A stretch of DNA of 64,000 nucleotides from Anaeromassilibacillus sp001305115 (GCA_042854365.1 AP031437.1:992001-1056000); one strand, 5' to 3'; counted from the first letter of the stretch, positions 8,277 to 18,290 are shown. The notes: generated from the sequence alone by a model not told the origin. Program-made: numbers and translations.

Positions 8277-11200
8277 AATCGTTGGAAATACAAGGATTTA
8301 AGACGTTTCCGGATAAAACGACCCTTCGGTTCGACCGCGGTATCACGGCGGTGGTGGGGCCGAATGGAAGCGGCAAAAGCAATATCAGCGATGCGGTAAG
8401 ATGGGTGCTGGGAGAGCAATCCACCCGTACTCTGCGTTGTACCCGGATGGAAGACGTGATCTTCAACGGGACGCCAGCGAGAAAGCCCCAGGGGTTTGCC
8501 GAAGTGACGCTCACCATTGACAACGCCGACCGGCGTTTGGACTTTGACAGCGATACAGTAGCGGTGACGCGCCGGTATTACCGCTCCGGCGATAGCGAAT
8601 ATCTCATCAATAAAGTGGCTGTTCGTCTGCGCGATATCAATGAACTGTTCATGGATACCGGTTTGGGCCGTGATGGATATTCGATAATTGGGCAAGGGAA
8701 GATCGATAGCATCGTTGGCGCACGCAGTGAAGATCGGCGTGAAATCTTTGAAGAAGCAGCGGGTATTTCCCGCTTTCGCTATCGGAAAGAAGAATCCGAA
8801 CGCCGTCTGAATCAGGCGGAGGAAAATCTGTTGCGCCTGCGGGACATTCTCGCCGAACTAGAAGACCGTGTTGGGCCTTTGAAGGAGCAAGCTGAAAAGG
8901 CGCAGCGTTATTTGGAATTTGCCTCTGAAAAACGTACACTCGAAATTGGCCTGTGGCTCAATACACTGGAACGTTCCGGACATGTCCTTCGGGAACACGA
9001 CGACCGGATTGTGATTGCCAAAAGCCACTATGACGAATTGGAGACACAGCTGGCAGCGATTGAGCAGCAAATCGAGGAAAATTTTACGCAGGCAAATGCC
9101 TGTACTGCGCGCGTGGACGAGGCCCGTCAAGAGGCTGCACACTTGGAAGAAGCAGCTGTTGCCAAAGATGGGGAGGCTTCCGTCCTTGCAAACGACATTT
9201 TACATAACCGCGAGAATATTGCCCGCATAGAACGAGAGATTGCGCAGTCTGACCAGTCTGGCAAGGACATGGAGGAGGAGATCGCGCGAAAAAATGCGGA
9301 AATTGCGGAAAAGACTGCGTTTATTGAGGCAAAAGAGGCGGAGAGCGCTGCCTGTATGAAGCGGTTGGAAGAGATCCGCAAAGGAATGGGAGAGACGGCG
9401 GCAAAAATCGACGACTATTCCCGACAGATTCGTGCATTGTCCGCAGAATCGACACAACAAAAGTTGGCTTCCATGACAGCTGCGTCGACCATTGCGGAGA
9501 TTCAGCTGCGGATGCAAACCGTCGACCAAACGCTTGCGGAAAAGCACGAACGTGCAGAGGCGTTAGAGCAAAGTGATGCGGATTTTACAAAGATGCTGGC
9601 GGATAGCCAGGAGCGCATACAAGCGCTCTCCAATGCGGTAAAAGGTTATGAACTGCGGCTCAATTCCCGCCGGCAACGCGCTGAAACGGCCAAACAGCAG
9701 AGTGAAAAGCTCAATTTAGATGCCAATGAATGTGCGCGCCGTGCACGCCTGTTGGAGGATTTGGAGCGCAATTTGGAAGGTTTTTCCCAGAGCGTCAAAC
9801 TTGTGATGAAAGAGGCAAAGCATGGGACGCTTCCGGGAATTCATGGGCCGGTTTCCCGCCTAATTAAAGTGCCACGTGAATATGCGGTGGCAATTGAAAC
9901 CGCTTTGGGCCCGGCCATGCAAAATGTCGTGGTGGGCAGCGAGCAGGATGCAAAGCGCGCCATCGGCTTTTTGAAACAGAGAGACGGCGGACGTGCGACC
10001 TTTCTGCCGCTATCCAATATCCATGGGAATGTGCTCAACGAACCGGGGGTGGAGGATTGTCCAGGCGTAGTTGGAATTGCAGGAAAGCTTTGTACCTGTG
10101 ACGAGCAATACAATGGGATTTTGCATTCCCTCCTGGGGCGGATTGTAGTGGCTGAAGATTTGGATGCTGCCACTGCGGTTGCTCGGCGCTATCGTTACCG
10201 TTTCCGCATCGTTACCTTGGATGGCCAGGTAGTCAATACAGGCGGTTCCTTGACCGGCGGTTCTTTGGCCCGAAATTCCGGTCTGTTGAGCCGCGCTTCG
10301 GATATTGAACGGATTCGTGCGCAAGCAGATCAGCTCCGTGAAAAAGCGGAGGAGGCCGCTGCTGCTTTGCGCTCTGCCAATGAGGAGGCCAGCGCAGCGG
10401 AGGCGGCTCTTGCCGGTGCGCGTGGGGAGTTGGCAACGGCACAGGAAGAGCGCATTCGCATAGAAGCAGAGCATGACCGTGCAAAGGCGGACCGGCAAAC
10501 GATTGCGGCAGATCTTGCATCCTTAGCGCAGGAAAAAGCGGTTGCTTCAGAACGTCTGGAGGAACAGCGCGCTGTGCAAAAACAGGCAGAGCAAAAGCTG
10601 GAAGAAATGACGATCGAGATTTCCGTGTTACAGGGAAAGATGAACGAGGTCAGTTCCAGCCGCAGTGAACAAAACCAAATCTGTGATGCTCTGTCCGTTG
10701 ACGTACAGGAGTTGCGCATTGAAAGCCTTTCTGCGCAAAAGGACATTGAATCTCTGCGTGCTGCAATTGCAGACATCGAGCGCAGAAAGGAAGACCGTGT
10801 GGGTCACGTGGAGGCATTGCGCCAAGAAATGCAGCGGGTTTATGCTTCTATTGCCAGCTTGCAAGAGCGTATCGAGGACTTGAAACAAGAGGCGGCCTCT
10901 CTCCGGGAACAGGCAAAGGCCTCCATTGCGCGAATCGAAGAGCTCAATGCGCAAAGAATGGCCTTTGAAAAAACGTCCGCGGAGTTGCGCGCCAAAGAGC
11001 GTGAACAGTCTGGCGCGCGGGAGAATGTTGGCCATGAATTGGCCCGTTTAGAGGAACGAAAGGCAAGCCTGCAAAAGGAATACGATGAAATTATCAGCCG
11101 CTTGTGGGAAGAATACGAATTGACCCGGCGGGAGGCAGAAGAAATCGCTGGACCCATTGATGATGAGGGGCAAGCGCAAAAGCGTTTGAATGAATTAAAG

Positions 11201-11845
11201 GGGAAGATCAAGTCTCTGGGAACCGTCAATGTAGCGGCTGTGGAAGAGTACAAAGAGGTTAGCGAACGATATGCATTCCTGAATTCGCAAGTAGAGGATG
11301 TTGAGCAAAGCCGTGACGAGTTGAAGCGTTTAATCGGGGATCTTACCCGTCAGATGCGGGACCTCTTTATAGAACGGTTTCAACAGATCAACACGAACTT
11401 TTTGCAGACCTTCAAGGAATTATTCGGAGGTGGAACGGCGGGCCTCTCCCTGACCGATCCGGAGGATATTCTCCGGTCCGGCATAGAGATTTCGGTTCAG
11501 CCTCCCGGAAAAATTGTCACCCATTTGGAACTCTTATCCGGCGGGGAAAAAGCGTTGGTGGCGATTGCGCTCTATTTTGCGATTATGAAGGTGAGTCCTC
11601 CTCCGTTTTGTATGCTGGATGAGATTGAGGCTGCATTGGACGATGTCAATGTCGACCGTTTTGCGGCCTATCTACGGCGTATGACGGACAATACGCAGTT
11701 TATTGTCATCACACACCGCCGCGGAAGTATGGAAGAAGCGGATGTTTTGTATGGCGTTACCATGCAGGACGAGGGTGTGTCGAAGCTCTTGGAGTTGCGT
11801 GCGAGTGAAATTGAACAAAAACTGGGGATGGATGCTGCAAAGTAA
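8267..11845 (+). CDS. smc: chromosome segregation protein SMC
   Basis: Condensin ATPase that compacts and helps segregate the chromosome with ScpA and ScpB. It has full length for the family, 1192 residues. The Walker A motif is at 31-38 (GPNGSGKS). A first coiled coil runs about 165-500, the hinge about 515-670 (including LPGIHGPVSRLIKVP), and a second coiled coil about 680-1030. The C-terminal head carries LSGGEKALVAIAL and the Walker B/D-loop CMLDEIEAALDD. The start is TTG at 8267, giving MLLKSLEIQGFKTF, the usual SMC N-terminus, so the non-ATG start is firm. ftsY follows after 46 bp. Confidence 0.98.
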   Translation: MLLKSLEIQGFKTFPDKTTLRFDRGITAVVGPNGSGKSNISDAVRWVLGEQSTRTLRCTRMEDVIFNGTPARKPQGFAEVTLTIDNADRRLDFDSDTVAVTRRYYRSGDSEYLINKVAVRLRDINELFMDTGLGRDGYSIIGQGKIDSIVGARSEDRREIFEEAAGISRFRYRKEESERRLNQAEENLLRLRDILAELEDRVGPLKEQAEKAQRYLEFASEKRTLEIGLWLNTLERSGHVLREHDDRIVIAKSHYDELETQLAAIEQQIEENFTQANACTARVDEARQEAAHLEEAAVAKDGEASVLANDILHNRENIARIEREIAQSDQSGKDMEEEIARKNAEIAEKTAFIEAKEAESAACMKRLEEIRKGMGETAAKIDDYSRQIRALSAESTQQKLASMTAASTIAEIQLRMQTVDQTLAEKHERAEALEQSDADFTKMLADSQERIQALSNAVKGYELRLNSRRQRAETAKQQSEKLNLDANECARRARLLEDLERNLEGFSQSVKLVMKEAKHGTLPGIHGPVSRLIKVPREYAVAIETALGPAMQNVVVGSEQDAKRAIGFLKQRDGGRATFLPLSNIHGNVLNEPGVEDCPGVVGIAGKLCTCDEQYNGILHSLLGRIVVAEDLDAATAVARRYRYRFRIVTLDGQVVNTGGSLTGGSLARNSGLLSRASDIERIRAQADQLREKAEEAAAALRSANEEASAAEAALAGARGELATAQEERIRIEAEHDRAKADRQTIAADLASLAQEKAVASERLEEQRAVQKQAEQKLEEMTIEISVLQGKMNEVSSSRSEQNQICDALSVDVQELRIESLSAQKDIESLRAAIADIERRKEDRVGHVEALRQEMQRVYASIASLQERIEDLKQEAASLREQAKASIARIEELNAQRMAFEKTSAELRAKEREQSGARENVGHELARLEERKASLQKEYDEIISRLWEEYELTRREAEEIAGPIDDEGQAQKRLNELKGKIKSLGTVNVAAVEEYKEVSERYAFLNSQVEDVEQSRDELKRLIGDLTRQMRDLFIERFQQINTNFLQTFKELFGGGTAGLSLTDPEDILRSGIEISVQPPGKIVTHLELLSGGEKALVAIALYFAIMKVSPPPFCMLDEIEAALDDVNVDRFAAYLRRMTDNTQFIVITHRRGSMEEADVLYGVTMQDEGVSKLLELRASEIEQKLGMDAAK

Positions 11846-11891
11846 GCAGCTGTCGTCCTTTGAATTTTTCAGATAGGCAGGTGTAATCATC

Positions 11892-12800
11892 ATGGGTTTA
11901 TTTTCAAAAATTAAAGAAGGCTTAAAAAAGACCAGGGAAAGCTTTAGCGCATCTTTGGATACGATGCTTGGCTCTTATACAGAAATCGATGAATCTCTCT
12001 TTGAACAGCTGGAAGAGTTGCTTGTCATGGCCGACACGGGCGTTCCAACAGCGGAACGTATCTGTGATGAGGTCAAGAAGCGCGTCAAGGAACAGAGGAT
12101 TACCGATCCAACGCAAATTTTTGAGATGCTGCGGACGACGGTGGCAGAGATGATTGCCGGAGATGAGGAGCTGCATGTCCACACAAAACCTTCGGTGATT
12201 TTGGTAATTGGCGTAAACGGCGTGGGAAAAACCACCACAATTGGAAAGATTGCTTCTCGCCTGCGCCAAGAACGAAAACACGTTCTCTTGGCAGCTGCGG
12301 ACACCTTCCGTGCAGCGGCAATTGAGCAATTGGAGGTCTGGGCAGATCGCAGTGGCAGCGACATTGTGAAGCATCCGGAGGGTTCGGACCCGGCGTCCGT
12401 GGTGTATGATGCAATTGCAGCGGCCAAGGCCCGTGGTACGGATGTGGTGATTTGTGATACAGCAGGGCGTCTGCACAATAAGAAAAATTTGATGGATGAA
12501 TTGGCAAAAATCAACCGCATTATCGACCGTGAGTTGCCCGATGCGGACAAGGAAGTTTTATTGGTTTTGGATGCAACAACCGGCCAGAATGCCGTCAACC
12601 AGGCGCGAGAATTCCAAAACGTCGCCAACCTCACCGGGATTGTGCTCACCAAGCTGGACGGTACCGCGCGCGGCGGTGTTGTATTGGCCATTCGTGAGGA
12701 GCTCAAGTTGCCGGTGAAGTTTATCGGTGTGGGCGAGCAGGTGGATGATTTGCAGCCATTTGATGCAAGAGCGTTTTCAGAAGCTTTGTTTACACGATAA
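11892..12800 (+). CDS. ftsY: signal recognition particle receptor FtsY
   Basis: Membrane-associated SRP receptor GTPase that docks ribosome-nascent-chain complexes with the SecYEG translocon. The protein has 302 residues. The N domain (about 1-95) is followed by the G domain with P-loop GVNGVGKTT at 107-115, the DTFRAAA motif, DTAGRLHN and TKLDGTARGG. The acidic A domain found in E. coli is missing, as is normal for Gram-positive FtsY. It continues the smc operon. The next gene starts 13 bp after its stop. Confidence 0.97.
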   Translation: MGLFSKIKEGLKKTRESFSASLDTMLGSYTEIDESLFEQLEELLVMADTGVPTAERICDEVKKRVKEQRITDPTQIFEMLRTTVAEMIAGDEELHVHTKPSVILVIGVNGVGKTTTIGKIASRLRQERKHVLLAAADTFRAAAIEQLEVWADRSGSDIVKHPEGSDPASVVYDAIAAAKARGTDVVICDTAGRLHNKKNLMDELAKINRIIDRELPDADKEVLLVLDATTGQNAVNQAREFQNVANLTGIVLTKLDGTARGGVVLAIREELKLPVKFIGVGEQVDDLQPFDARAFSEALFTR

Positions 12801-12813
12801 GGAGGGGCGGCTT

Positions 12814-13392
12814 GTGAAATATGTAATGGCGACGCACAATCCCAACAAATTGTTGGAGTTGCAGCGAATTTTGGAACCCCTGCATATTGAGGTGACAACA
12901 GCCGATTTGCAGGATGTGGAGGAAACCGGCGAGACTTTTGCAGAAAATGCATTTTTGAAGGCAAAGGCAGCCTGTGACCAGACCGGCCTTCCAGCCGTGG
13001 CGGATGATTCCGGGCTAGAGGTAGACGCCCTGCATGGAGCGCCGGGAGTGTACTCCGCACGCTATGCCGGACCGGATGCTACGGATGCACAGCGAATGGA
13101 GAAGTTGCTGGGGGAGTTGGAAGGGATTCCCGCCGGACAGCGAACAGCGCGATTTGTCAGTGCTATCTGCGTGGTTTATCCGGATGGAAAACGGATCGAT
13201 GTAGAGGGAACCTGCGAGGGGAGCGTGGCTTTTGCGCCGCGCGGTACGGACGGTTTTGGCTATGATCCGATTTTCCTTGTGGGGGAGAAAACATATGCGG
13301 AGTTGACACCAGCGGAAAAGGATGCGGTCAGTCACCGTGGAAAGGCGCTGCGGGAACTAGCTGTACGATTGGAGACGCACCATGGCATTTGA
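12814..13392 (+). CDS. rdgB: non-canonical purine NTP pyrophosphatase (RdgB/HAM1 family)
   Basis: Hydrolyses dITP, ITP and XTP to monophosphates, keeping deaminated purines out of nucleic acids. I place the start at GTG 12814, just after GGAGGGGCGG, giving VKYVMATHNPNKLLEL, the family N-terminus (192 residues). The frame is open further upstream into ftsY, but that extension would be abnormal. Conserved motifs are ATHNPNK, ADDSGLEVDAL, the FGYDPIF segment and SHRGKAL. Its 3' end overlaps the next gene by 11 nt. Confidence 0.95.
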   Translation: MKYVMATHNPNKLLELQRILEPLHIEVTTADLQDVEETGETFAENAFLKAKAACDQTGLPAVADDSGLEVDALHGAPGVYSARYAGPDATDAQRMEKLLGELEGIPAGQRTARFVSAICVVYPDGKRIDVEGTCEGSVAFAPRGTDGFGYDPIFLVGEKTYAELTPAEKDAVSHRGKALRELAVRLETHHGI

Positions 13393-13915
13393 ATATTCCA
13401 TCCACAAGGCCACACAGGAAGACCTGGAACATGTGGCAGAACTATACGATGCGATTTGCAATTATTTGGAATCGACATACAACTATCCCGGCTGGAAACG
13501 TGGAGAATATCCTGCGCGGTGGACGGCGGAAGAAGGCCTAAAAAATGGTGAGCTTTATATCTGCACCGATGGGGAAGCCGTTTTAGGAACCTGTATTCTC
13601 AATGGTGTACAGCCCGATGGGTATCAGGACATTTGTTGGCAAGAAGGGATTGCGCCCAATGAAGTATTGGTGGTGCACACCTTGGCCGTACATCCGGCTC
13701 ATTTGCGCAAGGGAGTCTCCGGGCAGCTGCTGCGATTTGCGGAACAGTATGCGCGTGAGCATGGAAAACACAGCATCCGGTTGGACGTATATGAGCGGAA
13801 TATCCCCGGCGTACAGTTATATGAACAGAACGGATATAGGGTAGCGGGAAAAACAGATTTACATCAGGGGAACAATGGCCCGCAGATTTCTCGTTGTTAC
13901 GAAAAGATTGTATAA
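13382..13915 (+). CDS. GNAT-family N-acetyltransferase
   Basis: Acetyl-CoA-dependent N-acetyltransferase of unknown acceptor. In the 177-residue protein, strand beta4 and the acetyl-CoA pyrophosphate loop are seen at VLVVHTLAVHPAHLRKGVSGQLL (about 98-120, an R/Q-x-x-G-x-G/S-type loop). The end of the fold is LYEQNGYRVAGKTDL. The start overlaps the preceding pyrophosphatase by 11 nt, so the two are co-transcribed. No motif points to RimI or to an antibiotic acetyltransferase. Confidence 0.85.
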   Translation: MAFEYSIHKATQEDLEHVAELYDAICNYLESTYNYPGWKRGEYPARWTAEEGLKNGELYICTDGEAVLGTCILNGVQPDGYQDICWQEGIAPNEVLVVHTLAVHPAHLRKGVSGQLLRFAEQYAREHGKHSIRLDVYERNIPGVQLYEQNGYRVAGKTDLHQGNNGPQISRCYEKIV

Positions 13916-13936
13916 AAGGAAAAAGGAGAACCCGAT

Positions 13937-14242
13937 ATGTTGACCAGTAAACAGCGCGCTTATCTCCGCTCGTTGGCAGTGGACATCGATACGATTGTAA
14001 TGGTAGGCAAGTCAGGGATGAGCCCGGAGCTGACTAAGCAGGCGGATGATGCCCTGACAGCAAGAGAACTCATCAAAGGGAAAGTACTTGAAACGGCTCC
14101 TGTGTCTTCGCGCGAAGCAGCAGAAGAGATTGCCGCAGAGGTACACGCCGACGTGGTACAGGTGATTGGCTCAAAGTTTGTTTTGTACCGTAAAAATGAA
14201 AAGGAACCGAAAATCACTCTTCCCAAACCGGCAAAAAAGTAA
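13937..14242 (+). CDS. yhbY: YhbY-type CRM-domain RNA-binding protein
   Basis: Small (101 residues) RNA-binding protein of the CRS1/YhbY family, associated in bacteria with 50S subunit assembly. The CRM fold covers nearly the whole chain: the N-terminal helix LTSKQRAYLRSLAVDID, the GKSGMSPEL motif (a GxxG-type RNA-binding loop) and the C-terminal strand VIGSKFVLYRKN. A basic tail (LPKPAKK) follows. AAAGGAG precedes the ATG. Its position directly upstream of nadD-yqeK-rsfS is the usual Firmicute order. Confidence 0.93.
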   Translation: MLTSKQRAYLRSLAVDIDTIVMVGKSGMSPELTKQADDALTARELIKGKVLETAPVSSREAAEEIAAEVHADVVQVIGSKFVLYRKNEKEPKITLPKPAKK

Positions 14243-14266
14243 TAAAATAGTGAGGAATAGAGCAGC

Positions 14267-14869
14267 ATGAACCGGATTGCGATATTTGGCGGTACCTTTA
14301 ACCCTATTCACAACGGCCACCTGCATATTGCACAGCAATTTGAAAAGCAATTGCATGTGCAGCGGCTGCTGTTTATTCCGACCTTTGTGCCTCCGCATAA
14401 GCAGATATCCGATTTAGCGCCGGCTGAGGATCGACTGGAAATGTGCCGTTTGGCCTGTTTAGGGACATCCTATGAGGTGAGCGACTTAGAAATCCGTCGT
14501 GGTGGGCCGAGCTATACAGCGGATACGCTCGCGGAGTTAAAACAGAATAACCCTGGGACAGAGCTCTATTTTATCACAGGGGAGGATATGTTTCTCACAT
14601 TGGAGCAATGGTATCAGCCGGAGTTGATCTATTCATTGGCGACTATCTGTGCGGCACCGCGCAGTACAGATGGAGTGGATAAGCTTCATGCATATGCAAA
14701 GCGGCTTGCTGCGCATGGAGCGAGGGTGATTTTGCAGAATATCGATTATTTGCCGGTTTCCTCGACGATGGTCCGCGATGCGGTGCGTCAGGGGCGATCG
14801 ATTGATGCGCTGGTCCCACCGAGGGTAGCACATTATATCCAGGAAAACGGCCTGTACCAGCGAAACTGA
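14267..14869 (+). CDS. nadD: nicotinate-nucleotide adenylyltransferase
   Basis: Adenylates nicotinic acid mononucleotide to deamido-NAD in NAD synthesis. The 200-residue protein begins with the nucleotidyltransferase signature FGGTFNPIHNGHLHIA (5-20), which contains the HxGH catalytic element. FIPTFVPPHK and the C-terminal ISSxxxR-like motif (VSSTMVRDAVRQG) are present. It is in an operon with yhbY, yqeK and rsfS, with 20-25 bp gaps. Confidence 0.96.
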   Translation: MNRIAIFGGTFNPIHNGHLHIAQQFEKQLHVQRLLFIPTFVPPHKQISDLAPAEDRLEMCRLACLGTSYEVSDLEIRRGGPSYTADTLAELKQNNPGTELYFITGEDMFLTLEQWYQPELIYSLATICAAPRSTDGVDKLHAYAKRLAAHGARVILQNIDYLPVSSTMVRDAVRQGRSIDALVPPRVAHYIQENGLYQRN

Positions 14870-14889
14870 ATCGAAAAGGAAGCGGTAAA

Positions 14890-15462
14890 ATGAGCCATAA
14901 GGATTATAAAGCGGTCATCAAACCGTTTTTAAGTGAAAAGCGTTATCGCCATTCTTTGGCAGTTGCAGAAGAAGCGGTACACTTGGCAAAAAAATATGGG
15001 GCGGATGAGGAGAAAGCCTATACAGCGGGAATTCTGCACGACATCATGAAAGATATGGACCCAGAAGAACAGCTCAAGCGTATGACACGGTACGACATCA
15101 TACTGACCGAGGTCGAGCGCAGCGGCCAGAAGCTTTGGCATGCCATGCTGGGAGCAGCCTATGTGGAGAATGAGCTGCACATCGACGACCCGGAGATTTT
15201 AAACGCCATTCGGTATCATACCACTGGCCGCGCCCATATGACGTTGTTAGAAAAGGTACTGTTTGTGGCTGATTTTACCTCTTCTGACCGGGACTATCCC
15301 GGCGTGGAGGACATTCGCAAAGCGGCCCGAAAGAGTTTGCTGGAGGCCATGCTGTCCGGCATGACTTATACCATCCAGGACTTGACGGAACGCCGTTTAG
15401 CAATTCATCCGGATACCATCGCTGCTTACAACGAGGCAGTGCTGGAAGCCCGGGCTATTTAA
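14890..15462 (+). CDS. yqeK: HD-domain hydrolase YqeK (diadenosine tetraphosphatase)
   Basis: Member of the YqeK family of HD phosphohydrolases, which cleave Ap4A symmetrically to two ADP. The 190-residue protein has RYRHSLAVAEEAVHLAKKYG (first metal-binding His), GILHDIMKDMD (the HD dyad) and AIRYHTTGRAHMT (a further ligand His). It sits between nadD and rsfS, its normal position. The start follows AAAGGAAGCGG. Confidence 0.93.
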   Translation: MSHKDYKAVIKPFLSEKRYRHSLAVAEEAVHLAKKYGADEEKAYTAGILHDIMKDMDPEEQLKRMTRYDIILTEVERSGQKLWHAMLGAAYVENELHIDDPEILNAIRYHTTGRAHMTLLEKVLFVADFTSSDRDYPGVEDIRKAARKSLLEAMLSGMTYTIQDLTERRLAIHPDTIAAYNEAVLEARAI

Positions 15463-15485
15463 CGCCGATTAAAGGGGAGAAGGAT

Positions 15486-15854
15486 ATGACATCATTGGAA
15501 TTGGCCAAGGCGGCCGTTCAGATACTGGACAAGAAAAAGGGAATGGATCTCAAGCTGATTGGAATTCGGGATATTTCGGTTTTGGCAGACTACTTCGTGA
15601 TTGCCACTGGTACAAGTAGCACCCACGTAAAGGCGCTGGCAGATGAAGTGGAATTTCAGTTGAAAGAGCAATATGGGGTTTCGACCGAGCACACAGAGGG
15701 CTATCGTTCCAATTCCTGGATTCTGTTGGATTACGGCAATGTGATCGTCCATGTCTTTACAGAGGAATCCCGTGCGTTCTACGATTTGGATCGTTTGTGG
15801 CAGGACGGCGAAATCGTAGATATTCAGGAGATCCTGAAGGCAAATGAAGAATAA
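15486..15854 (+). CDS. rsfS: ribosome silencing factor RsfS
   Basis: Binds ribosomal protein L14 on the free 50S subunit and blocks subunit joining when growth slows. At 122 residues it has family length, with the core ISVLADYFVIATGTSSTHVKALADEVE and WILLDYGNVIVHVFTEESRAFYDLDRLW. AAAGGGGAGAAGG precedes the ATG. It lies directly upstream of leuS, with a 21-bp gap. Confidence 0.96.
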   Translation: MTSLELAKAAVQILDKKKGMDLKLIGIRDISVLADYFVIATGTSSTHVKALADEVEFQLKEQYGVSTEHTEGYRSNSWILLDYGNVIVHVFTEESRAFYDLDRLWQDGEIVDIQEILKANEE

Positions 15855-15875
15855 ATTTTGGGAGCGAAACAGATC

Positions 15876-18290
15876 ATGAACAAATACGACCATAAGCCAA
15901 TTGAGAAGAAGTGGCAGGACAAATGGGAAGAGGCGGGAGTTTTCCACGCTTCCAATACGGATACACATAAACCCAAGTATTATGCGTTGATCGAATTCCC
16001 ATATCCGTCCGGGCAAGGACTTCATGTGGGACATCCGCGTTCTTATACCGCGTTGGATATTGTGTCGCGCAAGCGTCGCTTGCAGGGCTACAATGTTCTG
16101 TATCCGATCGGCTGGGATGCGTTTGGCCTGCCGACGGAGAATTATGCGATTAAGAATCACGTTCATCCGGCTATTGTAACGGAAAAGAACATTGCGCGGT
16201 TTAAGCAGCAGCTTCAGTCGCTCGGAATTTCGTTTGACTGGTCCCGCGAGATCAATACGACGGACCCGGATTATTACAAGTGGACACAGTGGATTTTTCT
16301 CCAGCTTTTCAAGCATGGATTGGCCTATAAAAAGGAAATGTCCGTCAACTGGTGTACCTCCTGCAAATGTGTATTGGCCAACGAAGAGGTGGTTGAGGGC
16401 GTCTGCGAGCGCTGTGGCAGCGAAGTGGTGCACAAGGTAAAATCCCAGTGGATGTTGAAAATCACAGAGTATGCACAGCGTTTGATCGACGACCTGGAAC
16501 TCGTCGACTATCCGGAGCGCGTCAAGGCACAGCAGCGCAATTGGATTGGGCGCTCTACAGGCGCAGAGGTGGACTTTTCCACCACGGCTGGTGATAGACT
16601 GACCATCTACACGACACGCCCGGATACGCTTTACGGGGCAACTTATATGGTGATTTCTCCGGAACATCCGCTGATTGAGAAATGGGCGGATCGGATTCAA
16701 AATATGGAAGAGGTCCGCGCTTATCAGGCGGAGGCTGCTAAAAAGTCTGACTTTGAGCGAACCGAAGTCGCCAAGGAGAAGACGGGCGTACGTCTGGATG
16801 GCGTCATGGCGATCAATCCGGTCAATGAAAAGGAGATCCCGATCTTTATCTCCGACTATGTACTTGTCTCTTACGGCACGGGCGCGATCATGGCCGTACC
16901 GGGACACGATACCCGCGACTGGGATTTTGCCAAGAAATTTGGCCTGCCGATCATCGAGGTGGTCAAGGGCGGCGACGTGGAAAAGGAAGCCTTCACAGAC
17001 TGCGCCACCGGTATCATGGTCAATTCCGGCATTCTGGACGGACTGACCGTCGAAGAGGCCAAGAAAAAGATCATTGCTTTTTTGGAGGAAAAGGGTATTG
17101 GCCATGCAAAGGTCAACTTCAAGCTGCGCGACTGGGTATTCTCCCGCCAGCGCTATTGGGGCGAGCCCATCCCGATTGTATATTGCGAGAAGTGCGGCTA
17201 TGTACCGCTGCCGGAGAGCGAGCTTCCGCTGCGCCTGCCGGACGTAAAATCCTATGAGCCGACGGACAACGGCGAATCCCCGCTGGCCCATATGACGGAC
17301 TGGGTGAACACAACCTGCCCGCATTGCGGCGGCCCGGCCAAACGCGAGACGGACACAATGCCGCAGTGGGCGGGGTCTTCCTGGTATTTCTTACGGTATA
17401 TGGACCCGCATAACGACCAGGCATTGGCCAGCCCAGAGGCACTCCGGTACTGGTCCCCGGTTGACTGGTACAACGGCGGAATGGAACATACGACTTTGCA
17501 CCTGCTGTACAGCCGTTTCTGGCACAAGTTCCTCTACGACATCAAGGTAGTCCCGACGCCGGAACCGTATGCCAAGCGCACCAGCCACGGGATGATTCTC
17601 GGGGAAAACGGAGAGAAAATGAGTAAGAGCCGTGGCAATGTAGTCAATCCGGACGATATTGTAAATGAATATGGCGCGGATACGATGCGTCTCTATGAGA
17701 TGTTTATCGGTGACTTTGAAAAAGCAGCTCCGTGGAGCACGTCCAGTATCAAAGGATGCCGCCGCTTTATCGAGCGCTATTGGAACTTGCAGGGCGTTGT
17801 CTGTGATGGAGAGGGAATTCGGGCGAAGATGGAAACGCCTTTCCATCGTACGATCAAGAAAGTCAGCGAGGACATTGAAAACCTGAAGTTTAACACCGCA
17901 ATTGCGGCGTTGATGAGTTTGCTCAACGACATTGCGGCAGAGAGTTCCATCACCCGCGAGGAGCTGCGTATCTTTACGTTGTTATTGAATCCTTTCGCAC
18001 CGCATGTAACCGAAGAAGTCTGGAATGCCATGAATTTTGGCGGTATGGTTTGCGAGCAGGAATGGCCAGCCTATGACGAAGCGAAATGTACGGAGGATAC
18101 GGTCGAGATTGCAGTGCAGATCAATGGCAAGGTGCGTGCGCGTTTGCGTATTGCCGCGGATTTGGCAAAGGACGATGTGTTTGCAGCGGTCAAGGCAGAC
18201 GAGAAGGTGGCGGCTGAGATTGCCGGGAAAAATATCGTCAAGGAAATCTATGTGCCGGGCAAGCTGGTCAACATTGTAGCGAAGGGCTAA
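15876..18290 (+). CDS. leuS: leucyl-tRNA synthetase
   Basis: Class I aminoacyl-tRNA synthetase that charges tRNA-Leu. I choose ATG 15876, 10 nt after a GGGAGCG site, giving 804 residues, the usual bacterial length; the frame is open to a TTG at 15858. The HIGH-type motif is HVGH at 50-53 and the KMSKS loop is EKMSKSRGN near 575. The CP1 editing domain (about 220-420) contains the threonine-rich TTRPDTLYGATYM and GTGAIMAVPGHDTRDW. The N-terminal zinc-type segment CTSCKCVLANEEV is present. No T-box leader precedes it; it is read from the nadD operon and ends at a strong terminator. Confidence 0.98.
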   Translation: MNKYDHKPIEKKWQDKWEEAGVFHASNTDTHKPKYYALIEFPYPSGQGLHVGHPRSYTALDIVSRKRRLQGYNVLYPIGWDAFGLPTENYAIKNHVHPAIVTEKNIARFKQQLQSLGISFDWSREINTTDPDYYKWTQWIFLQLFKHGLAYKKEMSVNWCTSCKCVLANEEVVEGVCERCGSEVVHKVKSQWMLKITEYAQRLIDDLELVDYPERVKAQQRNWIGRSTGAEVDFSTTAGDRLTIYTTRPDTLYGATYMVISPEHPLIEKWADRIQNMEEVRAYQAEAAKKSDFERTEVAKEKTGVRLDGVMAINPVNEKEIPIFISDYVLVSYGTGAIMAVPGHDTRDWDFAKKFGLPIIEVVKGGDVEKEAFTDCATGIMVNSGILDGLTVEEAKKKIIAFLEEKGIGHAKVNFKLRDWVFSRQRYWGEPIPIVYCEKCGYVPLPESELPLRLPDVKSYEPTDNGESPLAHMTDWVNTTCPHCGGPAKRETDTMPQWAGSSWYFLRYMDPHNDQALASPEALRYWSPVDWYNGGMEHTTLHLLYSRFWHKFLYDIKVVPTPEPYAKRTSHGMILGENGEKMSKSRGNVVNPDDIVNEYGADTMRLYEMFIGDFEKAAPWSTSSIKGCRRFIERYWNLQGVVCDGEGIRAKMETPFHRTIKKVSEDIENLKFNTAIAALMSLLNDIAAESSITREELRIFTLLLNPFAPHVTEEVWNAMNFGGMVCEQEWPAYDEAKCTEDTVEIAVQINGKVRARLRIAADLAKDDVFAAVKADEKVAAEIAGKNIVKEIYVPGKLVNIVAKG

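Noticed and set aside
11975..13060. 361-codon minus-strand frame across ftsY and the NTP pyrophosphatase
   Set aside because: Antisense to two certain genes; low-complexity Ser/Arg-rich translation.
15855..15875. T-box or leader control of leuS
   Set aside because: Only 21 bp separate rsfS and leuS, too short for a T-box.
15492..17324. 610-codon open frame on the minus strand across rsfS and leuS
   Set aside because: It is antisense to two certain genes, resembles no family, and follows from their codon bias.
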